This document shows, in pieces, positions 25,961 to 35,282 of a DNA stretch of 64,000 nucleotides. Under the pieces are notes generated by a model. The model was not told the origin of the DNA. It saw only the letters and a program-made list of their open reading frames with translations, and did no database searches. Positions within the stretch are counted from its first letter, which is position 1. Each line of letters starts with the position of its first letter. The translations under genes were made by a program, and so were the position numbers. The stretch comes from Stenotrophomonas sp. SAU14A_NAIMI4_8 (GTDB taxonomy: Bacteria; Pseudomonadota; Gammaproteobacteria; Xanthomonadales; Xanthomonadaceae), in NCBI RefSeq assembly GCF_003086695.1, contig NZ_CP025999.1, forward strand, positions 980,820-1,044,819, read 5' to 3'.

Positions 25961-27487
25961 TCAGACCACGAACGGGCGGAACTGCAGGCCCAGGCCAGCC
26001 AGGCCTTCGGTCTCGCCGATCAAGTCGGCGCGCAGCAGCGGGCGTGCATCAATGAACGCCTGCGGCACGATCAGCGACAGCCGGCTGTCGTCGGCGGTCA
26101 GTTCCAGCGCCGGCGGCGGCACGTCTTCGTGGGCGCGGTTCAGCAGCACGGCCAGGCGCAGCAGCGCGGTCAGGCGCCGTGCGGTCAGCAGCAGGCGCTC
26201 GGGCAGGGCATCGAAGGCGGACTTGCCGACGCTGCGCCGGTGGCTGCGCACCAGGGCGGCCAGCATCTGCTGTTCCTGCCGCGAGAAGCCAGCAATGTCG
26301 GAGTTCTCCAGCACGTAGCTGCCATGCACGTGGTAGCCGCTGTGGGCGATCATCAGGCCCAGCTCGTGCAGGCGCGCGGCCCAGCCCAGCATGCGCGCAT
26401 CGTCGGCATCCAGCTTCCAGCGTTCCTGCACCTGCTCCAGCAGGCCCAGCGCGGTCTCCTGCACGCGGTCGGCCTGGGCGGTATCGATGCCGTAGCGCTG
26501 GGTGAGCGCGGCCACCGATTCGTCGCGCGGATCGTTCTCGCCGGCGCGGCCCAGGATGTCGTACAGGATGCCCTCGCGCATGGCCGCCTTGCTGACCAGC
26601 AGCTTCTGCAGGCCTAGCGCTTGGAAGGCCGCTTCCAGCACCAGGATGCCGCCGGCGATGATCGGCCGGCGGTCGCTGGACAGGCCGGGCAATTCGATGT
26701 CGTCGATCTTCTTGGCCTTCAGCAGCTCGTCGCGCAGCTGCGGCAGGGCTTCGGCGGTGATCGCGCCCTTGCTCAGCTTCATGCTGGCGCAGATCTCGCT
26801 GATCGCCTTGTGCGTGCCCGACGAGCCCAGCGCCTCGTGCCAGCCCAGCACGCGGTACTTGCTGGCGAAGGGCTGGAACTCGCGGCCGATCTCGGCCAGC
26901 GCATCCTTCCAGCGCTTGCGGCTGAGCTTGCCGCCGGGGAAGAAGCGGCGGGTGCTGGCGATGCAGCCGGCCTGCAGGCTCTCGCGTTCCAAGGTCTGCA
27001 TGCCCTGGCCGATGATGAATTCGGTGGAGCCGCCGCCGATGTCGATCACCAGGCGGCGCTGGTCGGGCTTGGGCGGCTGTGCGTGGGCCACGCCCAGGTA
27101 GATCAGGCGCGCTTCTTCGCGCCCGCTCACCACTTCAATGGCATGCCCCAGCGCGGTTTCGGCCGGCATCAGGAAGGCCTGCGGCGAGCGCAGCTGGCGC
27201 ACGGTGTTGGTGGCCAGGGCGCGCACCCGGTGCGGGGGCACGTTACGGATGCGCTGGCCGAAGCGGGCCAGGCATTCCAGCGCGCGCTGGCGTGCGGCGG
27301 CGGACAGGCCGCCCTTGCCATCCAGGCCATCGGCCATGCGCACGGTTTCGCGCAGGCGGTCGATCACCCGCAGCTGGCCGAGCGTGTAGCGCGCGATGAC
27401 CATGTGGAAGCTGTTGGAGCCAAGGTCGATGGCGGCCAGCAGGTCGCCATCCTGCAATGCGGGCGGAGTCGTGGTGGTATGCGGCAT
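25961..27487 (-). CDS. ppx: Exopolyphosphatase
   Basis: 508-residue Ppx/GppA phosphatase releasing phosphate from polyphosphate ends. LLAAIDLGSNSFHMVIARY is the N-terminal phosphate-binding strand of the actin-like fold, and VIDIGGGSTEFIIG is the second nucleotide/phosphate loop. The C-terminal part (about 310-508) is an HD-like helical domain with LHELGLMIAHSGYHVHG. Length fits E. coli Ppx (513). It lies downstream of ppk on the same strand, separated by 1.38 kb of repeats rather than directly following as in E. coli. Confidence 0.95.
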   Translation of the reverse strand: MPHTTTTPPALQDGDLLAAIDLGSNSFHMVIARYTLGQLRVIDRLRETVRMADGLDGKGGLSAAARQRALECLARFGQRIRNVPPHRVRALATNTVRQLRSPQAFLMPAETALGHAIEVVSGREEARLIYLGVAHAQPPKPDQRRLVIDIGGGSTEFIIGQGMQTLERESLQAGCIASTRRFFPGGKLSRKRWKDALAEIGREFQPFASKYRVLGWHEALGSSGTHKAISEICASMKLSKGAITAEALPQLRDELLKAKKIDDIELPGLSSDRRPIIAGGILVLEAAFQALGLQKLLVSKAAMREGILYDILGRAGENDPRDESVAALTQRYGIDTAQADRVQETALGLLEQVQERWKLDADDARMLGWAARLHELGLMIAHSGYHVHGSYVLENSDIAGFSRQEQQMLAALVRSHRRSVGKSAFDALPERLLLTARRLTALLRLAVLLNRAHEDVPPPALELTADDSRLSLIVPQAFIDARPLLRADLIGETEGLAGLGLQFRPFVV

Positions 27488-27628
27488 GGGCGAATGTTAG
27501 CCGAAGGGGCGGTGTGCTCGTCACCGCGCGGCCTTCACATTTTGTAGGGGGCGTGTGGCAGGGCTGCGCCCTGCACCTGCCGGATCAACGTCAACGGCAA
27601 CGTCAAAAGCTGGCATTGCGTGGGATCG

Positions 27629-27804
27629 CGGGGTGGGTCCGGTTGCGGGGGACGCCGCAAGTACGTCCTTGTAGGCTTGGCCGCGGCTTGCTCGTGTGCG
27701 CTTTCCTGCGCACACGGCAAGACCGGGGTTGGGCGTCCTGCCCAACCCGCCCGAGGCGTGCCTCGGGCCCATGCCGCGGACACCCCGCAACCGGACCCAC
27801 CCCG
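27629..27804. repeat. 176-bp inverted-repeat element with nested hairpins
   Basis: Perfect 22-bp arms at 27629-27650 (CGGGGTGGGTCCGGTTGCGG...) and 27783-27804 bound a segment with three internal palindromes. These are GTGTGCGC/GCGCACAC (27694-27715), GGGTTGGGC/GCCCAACCC (27726-27748) and GCCCGAGGC/GCCTCGGGC (27749-27768). It has no convincing reading frame and lies upstream of ppx. It could be a miniature mobile element or a structured RNA; nothing in the window decides. Confidence 0.7.
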
Positions 27805-27835
27805 CCTTCGACAGTTCTCTGCCAGCTGATGGGAT

Positions 27836-28865
27836 GGGGTCGGATCCCGTTGCTGCGCAACGGGCTCTGACCCCGGTGTTATGGGGGGATGCCGTCCTGT
27901 GCTGCTGTGGGTAGGTGTCGACCTGGGTCGACACGGTAGATCCACGCCATGCGTGGATGAGCCCCAACGTGCCGACCAAGGTCGGCACCTACCGGCTGTC
28001 CGGACGGCACGGGGTCGGATCCCGTTGCTGCGCAACGGGCTCTGACCCCGGTGTTATGGGGGGATGCCGTCCTGTGCTGCTGTGGGTAGGTGTCGACCTG
28101 GGTCGACACGGTAGATCCACGCCATGCGTGGATGGGCCCCAACGTGCCGACCAAGGTCGGCACCTACCGGCTGTCCGGACGGCACGGGGTCGGATCCCGT
28201 TGCTGCGCAACGGGCTCTGACCCCGGTGTTATGGCGACGCCGTCCTGTGCTGCTGTGGGTAGGTGTCGACCTTGGTCGACACGGTAGATCCACGCCATGC
28301 GTGGATGAGCCCCAACGTGCCGACCAAGGTCGGCACCTACCGGCTGTCCGGACGGGATGGGGTCGGATCCCGTTGCTGCGCAACGGGCTCTGACCCCGGT
28401 GTTATGGCGACGCCGACCTGTGCTGCTGTTGGTAGGTGTCGACCTTGGTCGACACGGTAGATCCACGCCATGCGTGGATGGGCCCCAACGTGCCGACCAA
28501 GGTCGGCACCTACCGGCTGTCCGGACGGCACGGGGTCGGATCCCGTTGCTGCGCAACGGGCTCTGACCCTGGTGTTCTAGGGGGATGCCGTTCTGTGCTG
28601 CTGTGGGTAGGTGTCGACCTGGGTCGACACGGTAGATCCACGCCATGCGTGGATGGGCCCCAACGTGCCGACCAAGGTCGGCACCTACCGGCTGTCCGGA
28701 CGGCACGGGGTCGGATCCCGTTGCTGCGCAACGGGCTCTGACCCCGGTGTTCTGGGGGAATGCCGTCCTGTGCTGCTGTGGGTAGGTGTCGACCTGGGTC
28801 GACACGGTAGATCCACGCCATGCGTGGATGAATCCCAACGTGCCGACCAAGGTCGGCACCTACCG
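27836..28865. repeat. Tandem array of ~175-bp composite palindromic repeat units
   Basis: Unit starts (GTAGGTGTCGACC) at 27911, 28086, 28259, 28432, 28607 and 28782, giving periods of 175, 173, 173, 175 and 175 bp. A partial unit opens at 27836, and the last unit ends at 28865, three bases before the ppk stop. Each unit holds four palindromes: GTAGGTGTCGACC/GGTCGACAC, GTAGATCCACGC/GCGTGGAT, GTGCCGACC/GGTCGGCACCTAC, and a GGGGTCGGATCCCGTTGC/GCAACGGGCTCTGACCCC element. Units differ at a few positions. The first three are SMAG-type. Confidence 0.92.
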
Positions 28866-28867
28866 CA

Positions 28868-30955
28868 TCACAGCCCCTGCATCAACGCCATCTGCGCCGA
28901 ATGCGGCGCTTCGTCGTGGGCCGGGGCACGCTTGTGGTACACGCCTTCGGCGTCCAGCTCCCACGCGTTGAGGTTGTCGTCCAGGTAGTTCTGCAGCACT
29001 TCGCGGTAGACCCGCTTGGCCAGTTCCGGGTCCAGTATCGGGAAGCCGGTTTCGACCCGGCGCAGCAGGTTGCGTTCCAGCCAGTCGGCGCTGGCGCAGT
29101 ACATTTCCGGCGCGCCGTCATTGCCGAACCAGTACACCCGGCTGTGTTCCAGGAAACGTCCGACGATGGAGCGCACGCGTATGTTGTCCGATACCCCCGG
29201 CACGCCCGGGCGCAGGGTGCAGGCGCCGCGGATGATCAGGTCGATCTGCACCCCGGCCTGCGAGGCGGCGTACAGCGCGCGCACCACCTGCGGTTCGTTC
29301 AGTGCGTTCATCTTGGCGATGATGCGCGCCGGGCGACCGGCGGCGGCGACGCGGGTTTCGCGCTCGATCCTGGCCAGGATGCCGGTGTGCAGGGTGAAGG
29401 GCGACTGCAGCAGGCGCTTGAGCTTCATCTTCGACGCCAGCCCCGACAGCTGCTGGAACAGCAGGTGCACATCGTTGCCGATATCCGCGTCGGCGGTGAT
29501 CAGGCTGATGTCGGTGTACGCGCGGGCGGTGCCGCTGTGGTAGTTGCCGGTGCCCAGGTGTACGTAGCGGCGCAGCTTGCGGCCCTCGCGGCGCACAATC
29601 AGCAGCATCTTGGCGTGGGTCTTGTAGCCCACCACGCCGTACACCACCTGCACGCCGGCTTCCTGCAGGCGGTCGGCCAGGCCCAGGTTGGCCTCTTCGT
29701 CGAAGCGCGCGCGCAGTTCCACCACCACGGTCACGTCCTTGCCGTTGCGGGCGGCCTGGATCAGCGCCTCCACGATCTGCGAGTCCTTGCCGGTGCGGTA
29801 CAGGGTCTGCTTGATCGCCAGCACGTTCGGGTCGGTCGCGGCCTGCTTGATCAGGTCCAGTACCGCGCTGAACGCGTCGAACGGGTGGTGCAGCAGCAGG
29901 TCCTGGCGGGCCACGGTGTCGAAGATGCCGTCGCTGTCGCGCAGCGTGCGCGGGGTCATCGGCGGGTACTTCAGGTCCGGCTGCGCGATCAGGTCGTACA
30001 GCTGGATGATGCGGTTGAGGTTCACCGGGCCGTCGATGCGGTACACCGCGTTCTCGGTCAGGCCGAAGTTCTGCAACAGGGTGCGCACGATCTCGCGCGG
30101 CATGTCATGGGCGATCTCCAGCCGCACCGCCGGCCGATAGCCGCGGTCCACCAGCTCGTCGCGCAGGGCCAGCGCCAGGTTCTCCACTTCTTCCTCGTCC
30201 ACCACCAGTTCCGAATTGCGGGTGACGCGGAACTGGTAGGCACCCTGGACTTCCATGCCCGGGAACAGTTCATCCACGAACGTGGACAGGACCGAGGACA
30301 GGAACACGAAGTTCTGCGGGCCCCCCAGCTTTTCCGGCAGCTGGATGATGCGCGGCAGCGAGCGCGGCGCGCGCACGATCGCCAGGTGGCCGGCGCGGCC
30401 GAACGCATCGGTGCCCTTCAGCACCACCACGATGTTCAGCGACTTGTTGAGGATCTTCGGGAACGGATGCACCGGGTCCAGGCCCAGCGGCGACAGCACC
30501 GGCATGATCTCGTTGCGGAAGTACGCGCGCAGCCATCGCTTCTGGCGGTGGGTCCACGAATGTCGGCCGAGCACGCCGATGCCGGCCTCCATCAGCGCCG
30601 GGCGCAGGGTCTCGTTCCAGCAGCGGTACTGCTGGTCCACCAGTTCCGCGGCCCGGTCGTGGATGGCATTGAGGATGGTCTGCGGGCTCATGCCATCGGG
30701 GGCCGGCGGCAGGCCGAATTCCTGCGCGTGGCGCACGGCCGCGGCACGGATCTCGAAGAATTCATCCAGGTTGGTGCAGGAAATGCACATGAAGCGCAGG
30801 CGCTCCAGCAGCGGCACCTGCGCGTCCATGGCCTGGGCCAGCACGCGGAAGTTGAAATCCAGCTGCGACAGCTCGCGGTTGATGTACAGCGCCGGGTCAC
30901 GCAACGGATCGCTGTCCGGGCTCACGGGGAGGGGGAGGGATCCGAGGCTGCTCAT
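28868..30955 (-). CDS. ppk: Polyphosphate kinase 1
   Basis: 695-residue PPK1 synthesising long-chain polyphosphate from ATP. The N-terminal domain opens with YINRELSQLDFNFRVLAQA. The catalytic phospholipase-D-like domains carry GYKTHAKMLLIVRREG, whose His corresponds to the autophosphorylated histidine of E. coli PPK (H435), and the conserved HLGTGNYH. Length matches the family (about 690). The start is 4 bp from the phoR stop, so it is in an operon with phoB-phoR and hence likely phosphate-regulated. Confidence 0.96.
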   Translation of the reverse strand: MSSLGSLPLPVSPDSDPLRDPALYINRELSQLDFNFRVLAQAMDAQVPLLERLRFMCISCTNLDEFFEIRAAAVRHAQEFGLPPAPDGMSPQTILNAIHDRAAELVDQQYRCWNETLRPALMEAGIGVLGRHSWTHRQKRWLRAYFRNEIMPVLSPLGLDPVHPFPKILNKSLNIVVVLKGTDAFGRAGHLAIVRAPRSLPRIIQLPEKLGGPQNFVFLSSVLSTFVDELFPGMEVQGAYQFRVTRNSELVVDEEEVENLALALRDELVDRGYRPAVRLEIAHDMPREIVRTLLQNFGLTENAVYRIDGPVNLNRIIQLYDLIAQPDLKYPPMTPRTLRDSDGIFDTVARQDLLLHHPFDAFSAVLDLIKQAATDPNVLAIKQTLYRTGKDSQIVEALIQAARNGKDVTVVVELRARFDEEANLGLADRLQEAGVQVVYGVVGYKTHAKMLLIVRREGRKLRRYVHLGTGNYHSGTARAYTDISLITADADIGNDVHLLFQQLSGLASKMKLKRLLQSPFTLHTGILARIERETRVAAAGRPARIIAKMNALNEPQVVRALYAASQAGVQIDLIIRGACTLRPGVPGVSDNIRVRSIVGRFLEHSRVYWFGNDGAPEMYCASADWLERNLLRRVETGFPILDPELAKRVYREVLQNYLDDNLNAWELDAEGVYHKRAPAHDEAPHSAQMALMQGL

Positions 30956-30959
30956 GGCG

Positions 30960-32291
30960 TCATTCTTCGATGGAAGTCAGGGGGGCGGTGTCGCGCGTTC
31001 GTACGTGGTCGGCATCGAAATGGCAGGCAAACACCGAGCCCTTGCCGACTTCGCTGTCGATTTCCAGCCGGGCGTGGTGCAGGCCGAGGATGTGCTTGAC
31101 GATGGACAGGCCCAGGCCGGTGCCGCCGCTCTCGCGCGAGCGGCTGCTGGACACCCGGTAGAACCGTTCGGTCAGGCGCGGCAGGTGGCTGGCCGGAATG
31201 CCGTAACCGGTATCGCGCACGGCCAGCACCACGCCGTCGCCTTCGCGGCGGAACTGCACGTCGATGCGGCCGCCGGCCGGGGTGTAGCGCACGGCGTTGG
31301 TCACCAGGTTGGAGAAGGCGCTGTGCAGCTCCTTGGTCGAGCCCTGCAGGTCCACCCCGGCCAGGTCGTCCACGTTGATCTGGTGGCGGCCCTGGCTGTG
31401 TGCCTCCGCTTCGCGGCGCAGGGTGGCCAGCATCGGCTGCATGGCCACGGTCTCTTCCTCGCTGTGTTCCTGCGATTCCAGCCGCGACAGAGTCAGCAGG
31501 TCTTCCACCAGCTGGGCCATGCGCTGGCTCTGTTTGCGCATTTCTTCCAGCATCGGGCCGGTGCCCGGGAAATCCTCCGGGTCCATCATGTCCAGGTAGC
31601 CATGCACCACGGTCAGCGGCGTGCGCAGTTCGTGCGACACGTTGGCCACGAAATCGCGACGCACCTGTTCCAGTCGCAGCAGCTTGCTGACATCACGCGC
31701 GATCAGCAGCCAATAGTCCTGCGAATAGGGGATCAGCCGCAGGTTCAGGCGGATGGCCGGGTCGACCGGCGAGGGCACGTCCAGGATCGGTTCGGCATTG
31801 CGCCCGCCGGCCAGCCAGTGGGCCAGCGGCATCGGTTGCAGGCGGTCCACCAGCGCTTCGCCCAGATCGCCGGGGTGGTGCAGGCCGAGCAGGGCAGTGG
31901 CCGCTTCGTTGAACCACTGCACGCGCTGGCTGTTGCGGTCCAGCACCACCACCGCATCGGGCAGGGCGGCAGCGGCGGCACGGTAGCTGCGCAGCATGTC
32001 CAGCAGGCGGCGCTTGCGCACGCGCATTTCCACCTGGTTGCGGTACAGCAGGCGGTCCAGCTCGTTCCACACGCCGGAACCTTCCTCGGCGGTTTCCCAG
32101 CGCTGGCGCGCGGTCAGCCGGCGCAGCACGCTGCGCAGGCGCCAGTAGTGCCAGGCCAGCGTGGCCAGGGCGGCCAGCGCGATGCACAGCCACAGATGCC
32201 CACTGAACCACCCGACCACGCCGGCCAGCACCAATACCGCTGCCACGGAGGCCAGCGTCTTCAACCAGGCGGAGCGGATGTGGCGGGGCAT
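30960..32291 (-). CDS. phoR: Phosphate-regulon sensor histidine kinase
   Basis: 443 residues. Two N-terminal transmembrane helices (about 10-55), a PAS domain (about 105-205), a HisKA dimerisation box FVANVSHELRTPLTVVHGY with the phosphorylated His near residue 222, and an HATPase domain with NAVRYTP, DTGYGIP and GGTGLGLSIVKH. This is PhoR architecture, sensing low phosphate through the Pst system and phosphorylating PhoB. It lies between phoB and ppk. Confidence 0.95.
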   Translation of the reverse strand: MPRHIRSAWLKTLASVAAVLVLAGVVGWFSGHLWLCIALAALATLAWHYWRLRSVLRRLTARQRWETAEEGSGVWNELDRLLYRNQVEMRVRKRRLLDMLRSYRAAAAALPDAVVVLDRNSQRVQWFNEAATALLGLHHPGDLGEALVDRLQPMPLAHWLAGGRNAEPILDVPSPVDPAIRLNLRLIPYSQDYWLLIARDVSKLLRLEQVRRDFVANVSHELRTPLTVVHGYLDMMDPEDFPGTGPMLEEMRKQSQRMAQLVEDLLTLSRLESQEHSEEETVAMQPMLATLRREAEAHSQGRHQINVDDLAGVDLQGSTKELHSAFSNLVTNAVRYTPAGGRIDVQFRREGDGVVLAVRDTGYGIPASHLPRLTERFYRVSSSRSRESGGTGLGLSIVKHILGLHHARLEIDSEVGKGSVFACHFDADHVRTRDTAPLTSIEE

Positions 32292-32395
32292 TGCGGTCTC
32301 GTCGTTGGAGGCGGCGGTTCACGCGGTGAACCGAGGGTTATAGCAGAGTTGCCGACACCGGCACCGGCAGGTGCGCGGTGCCGGCACGACGAGGC

Positions 32396-33085
32396 TCAGG
32401 TCGCGGTGGAGAAGCGGTAACCGGCGCCGCGCACGGTCTGCACCATGTTCTCGGCATTGAACGGTTCCAGCGTCTTGCGCAGGCGGCGGATGTGCACGTC
32501 GATGGTGCGCTCTTCCACGTACACGCTGCCGCCCCACACATGGTCCAGCAGCTGCGCGCGGGTATACACGCGTTCGGGGTGGGTCATGAAGAAGTGCAGC
32601 AGTCGGTATTCGGTCGGGCCGATCGGCACCGGCTGGTCGTTGGCGAACACGCGGTGGGCGGCGCCGTCGATGCGGATCGGACCGACCGACACGCTGCCGT
32701 CCTCGTCGTCATCGCGGGCGCGGCGCATGACCGCGCGGATGCGCGCCAGCAGTTCGCGCGCGGAGAACGGCTTGACCACGTAGTCGTCCACGCCGGCTTC
32801 CAGGCCACCCACGCGATCGTTCTCTTCGCCGCGTGCGGTCAGCATGATGATCGGCACTTCGCGGGTCAGCGTTTCCTTGCGCCAGCGACGGGCCAGGTCC
32901 AGGCCGCTGGTGCCCGGCAGCATCCAGTCCAGCAGGATCAGGTCCGGCACGCGGTCGGCGATGGCGGTCTGGGCTTCACGGGCATCGCCCGCGTGGACCG
33001 GCTCGTAATCGCCCTTGCGCAGGGCGAAGGCGACCATTTCTCGGATCGCGGGCTCGTCGTCGACGATCAGGATGCGTTTCTGCAC
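32396..33085 (-). CDS. phoB: Phosphate-regulon response regulator
   Basis: 229-residue OmpR/PhoB regulator. Receiver domain 1-120 with acidic pocket (LIVDDEP), phosphoacceptor aspartate in LILLDWMLPG and the lysine in VVKPFSARE. The C-terminal winged helix (about 130-228) contains RVYTRAQLLDHVWGG and VEERTIDVHIRRLRKTLEP, the recognition region. A Pho-box-like repeat lies 52 bp upstream. The 105-bp gap to phoR contains GC-rich hairpins. Confidence 0.96.
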   Translation of the reverse strand: MQKRILIVDDEPAIREMVAFALRKGDYEPVHAGDAREAQTAIADRVPDLILLDWMLPGTSGLDLARRWRKETLTREVPIIMLTARGEENDRVGGLEAGVDDYVVKPFSARELLARIRAVMRRARDDDEDGSVSVGPIRIDGAAHRVFANDQPVPIGPTEYRLLHFFMTHPERVYTRAQLLDHVWGGSVYVEERTIDVHIRRLRKTLEPFNAENMVQTVRGAGYRFSTAT

Positions 33086-33136
33086 GAGGACACCGTAGGG
33101 CTCGGTTACTGGAGTGGTGCCAGTAGACTACGGTTT

Positions 33137-33154
33137 GATGACATGTTTGTGACG
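33137..33154 (-). promoter_or_regulatory. Pho box upstream of phoB
   Basis: On the minus strand CGTCACAAACATGTCATC contains GTCACA and GTCATC with starts 11 bp apart, matching the two-repeat CTGTCAT-AWAW-CTGTCAY PhoB site. It lies 52-69 bp upstream of the phoB ATG, the position expected for autoactivation at a Pho promoter. Confidence 0.7.
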
Positions 33155-33201
33155 ACCCGGCCGGATAAATCTTCCGCTGCCACACTCCGGTCATCCGCGC
33201 C

Positions 33202-34857
33202 TCAGCGGCGGTCCAGCTCCGGGTCCTGCACGCCCTGGCGGCGCAGCTCCAGCACGGTGGGGGTGATCGCCTCGATGCGCGCATCCACGCGCGCGCGGCC
33301 CACGTAGTCCAGCTCCGGATTGCGCTTCAGCGCCTGCAGCTGCATCAGCGCCTGTTCCGGGCGGCCCCCCAGGAAGGCGGCTTCGGCATAGGCTTCGCTG
33401 GCGCGCACGCTGTCCCCGGCCAGTTCGCTGGCACGGGCGTAACGCTGCTGGAAGACCGGATCGTTACCACTTTGCGACAGCAGCGGGCGCAGCATGGCCT
33501 GGGCGCGCTGGCCGGCCTCGCGCCCGCCCTGTTCGTTCAGGATCTCGGCATAGGTCAGCGCCACCGGCCGGCTGTTGGGGTGCTGGCGCAGCAGCTGTTC
33601 GAAGCGCGCGTTGGCCTGGGCGGGCTGGCCCGAGCGCGATTCGGCTTCGGCCAGGGCCAGTGCCAGCCACAGGTTGTCGGGGTGGGTCTGGGCCAGGGCG
33701 GCCAGCGCCTGGCGCGACTGCAGCGCACCGCTGCGGCTGCCGCGCATGCCGGCCAGGGCCTGGCCGTAGCGCTGCGCATCGGTCAGCCCGTTCTTCTGCC
33801 GCTTGGCCAGATCGGCGTACTCACGGTCCACCTCGCCACTGTTGTCGCCACTGAGCACGCGCAGGCGCTCGCGGGCCCAGTCGAAATCGCCGCTGGGGCC
33901 GCGGTTGAGCTGGCCGATCGGCAGGCGCAGCACGCTGCCGGGCAGCAGCGGGTTGTTGCCGCGCAACAGCGGCTCGGACAGGCTGGGGTCGGCAGGATTC
34001 ACCCGCTCCTTGCGCTCACCGCCCGGGGTGGTGGTGGTCAGCACCACCGTGTCCTTCTTCATCTGCTCGGCGCGCGCCTTGGCTTCGCTGATGCGCGTGG
34101 TGTTGACCGGGTGGGTGCGCAGGAAATCGGGAATGCTGTAGCCGCCGTCGTTGCCGCGCATCGCCGCGGACATGCGTTCGAAGAAGCCGGCCATCGCGTC
34201 CACGTCGTAGCCGCTGCGCGACAGGGTGCGGATGCCCAGGCGGTCGGCTTCGGATTCGTTGGAGCGGGTGTAGTTGATCTGCCGCTGCTGCATCAGCCCC
34301 ATGCCGGAACTGATCGCGGCCATGGTGGCGTCGCCGGACGAATTGCCGCCGCTGGCCTGGGCGGCCACCACCGCCGCCAGCATGCCCAGCAGGATCGGAA
34401 TCTGGTCGCGCTGGGCCCGTTCAACCCCGCGCAGCACGTGCTGCTGGGTCACGTGGGCGATTTCATGGGACAGCACCGCAGCCACTTCATCTTCGCGCTC
34501 GGCGGTCAGCACCAGGCCTGCATTGACCCCGATATAGCCGCCCAGGGTGGCGAAGGCATTGATCTGCCGGTCCTTCATCATGAAGAAGGTGTAGGACTGG
34601 CGGGGCTGGTCGCTGTTGGAGCCCAGCCGGGTGCCCATGGTCTGCAGCCAGTCGTTCACCAGCGGGTCGTCCAGCAGGTAACCGTAGTTGCGCAGCTCGC
34701 GCAGCATCATGGCGCCGTACTCGGCCTGGCGGGCCGGGGTCAGCAGCTCGCCGGCCGACGAGCCGATGTCGGGCAGCTTTTCCTGGGCGCGGGCCAGCGG
34801 CATGGCCAGGGCCAGGGTAACGGCGGTGGTCAGCAGCAGGGCTCGCAAGCGGGACAT
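33202..34857 (-). CDS. M48-family periplasmic metalloprotease with TPR-like tail (BepA-like)
   Basis: 551 residues. The ATG at 34857 opens a signal peptide (about 1-24, ending ARA); an upstream ATG at 34959 gives no signal. SHEIAHVTQQH provides the zinc site (H131, E132, H135) and NESEADRLG the third ligand. The C-terminal half (about 340-540) has helical repeats typical of TPR domains. Domain order and length resemble E. coli BepA (487), which assists LptD assembly and degrades misfolded outer membrane proteins. Confidence 0.88.
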   Translation of the reverse strand: MSRLRALLLTTAVTLALAMPLARAQEKLPDIGSSAGELLTPARQAEYGAMMLRELRNYGYLLDDPLVNDWLQTMGTRLGSNSDQPRQSYTFFMMKDRQINAFATLGGYIGVNAGLVLTAEREDEVAAVLSHEIAHVTQQHVLRGVERAQRDQIPILLGMLAAVVAAQASGGNSSGDATMAAISSGMGLMQQRQINYTRSNESEADRLGIRTLSRSGYDVDAMAGFFERMSAAMRGNDGGYSIPDFLRTHPVNTTRISEAKARAEQMKKDTVVLTTTTPGGERKERVNPADPSLSEPLLRGNNPLLPGSVLRLPIGQLNRGPSGDFDWARERLRVLSGDNSGEVDREYADLAKRQKNGLTDAQRYGQALAGMRGSRSGALQSRQALAALAQTHPDNLWLALALAEAESRSGQPAQANARFEQLLRQHPNSRPVALTYAEILNEQGGREAGQRAQAMLRPLLSQSGNDPVFQQRYARASELAGDSVRASEAYAEAAFLGGRPEQALMQLQALKRNPELDYVGRARVDARIEAITPTVLELRRQGVQDPELDRR

Positions 34858-34991
34858 CCTCGGGCAGGGCGGGCACAGCGTGGCAGGGCAGGGGGGCAAC
34901 CCTTCGTTAATCCACAGTGTTGCGGTGGTGGCGTGGAAATTCCAGCGCACCGGTACCATATACAGACCGTCGATCCATCGTGGAGTTTCCC

Positions 34992-35282
34992 GTGACAGCC
35001 CAGCCCACCGGCGCCAGCCCCGCCATCACCATCTATTCCACCGCCGTCTGCCCGTACTGCGTGGCCGCCAAGAACTTCCTCAAGAGCAAGGGCCAGCAGT
35101 GGACCGAGGTCCGCATCGACCTGGACCCGGCCGAGCGCGAGAAGATGATGGCGCTGACCCGCCGTACCAGCGTGCCGCAGATCTTCGTGGGTGACGTCCA
35201 TGTTGGAGGCTATGACGACATGATGGCCCTGCACCGTGAAGGCAAGCTTGAGCCGCTGCTGGCCGGGCAGGGCCAGGCATGA
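34992..35282 (+). CDS. grxC: Glutaredoxin 3
   Basis: 96 residues from a GTG start preceded by TGGAG. STAVCPYC (C20, C23) is the dithiol active site. TSVPQIFVGD contains the cis-Pro glutathione-binding turn, and VGGYDDMMAL is the C-terminal helix motif. Reduces disulfides and mixed disulfides using glutathione. It overlaps the next gene by ATGA. Confidence 0.93.
   Translation: MTAQPTGASPAITIYSTAVCPYCVAAKNFLKSKGQQWTEVRIDLDPAEREKMMALTRRTSVPQIFVGDVHVGGYDDMMALHREGKLEPLLAGQGQA

Noticed and set aside
27836..28859. Overlapping open frames in all directions through the repeat array
   Set aside because: They come from the repeat periodicity (three-frame openness of GC-rich repeats) and have no ribosome sites or recognisable protein.
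27836..28865. CRISPR array
   Set aside because: Units are about 175 bp, built of palindromes with no unique spacers, and no cas gene is near; SMAG-type tandem repeats explain it.
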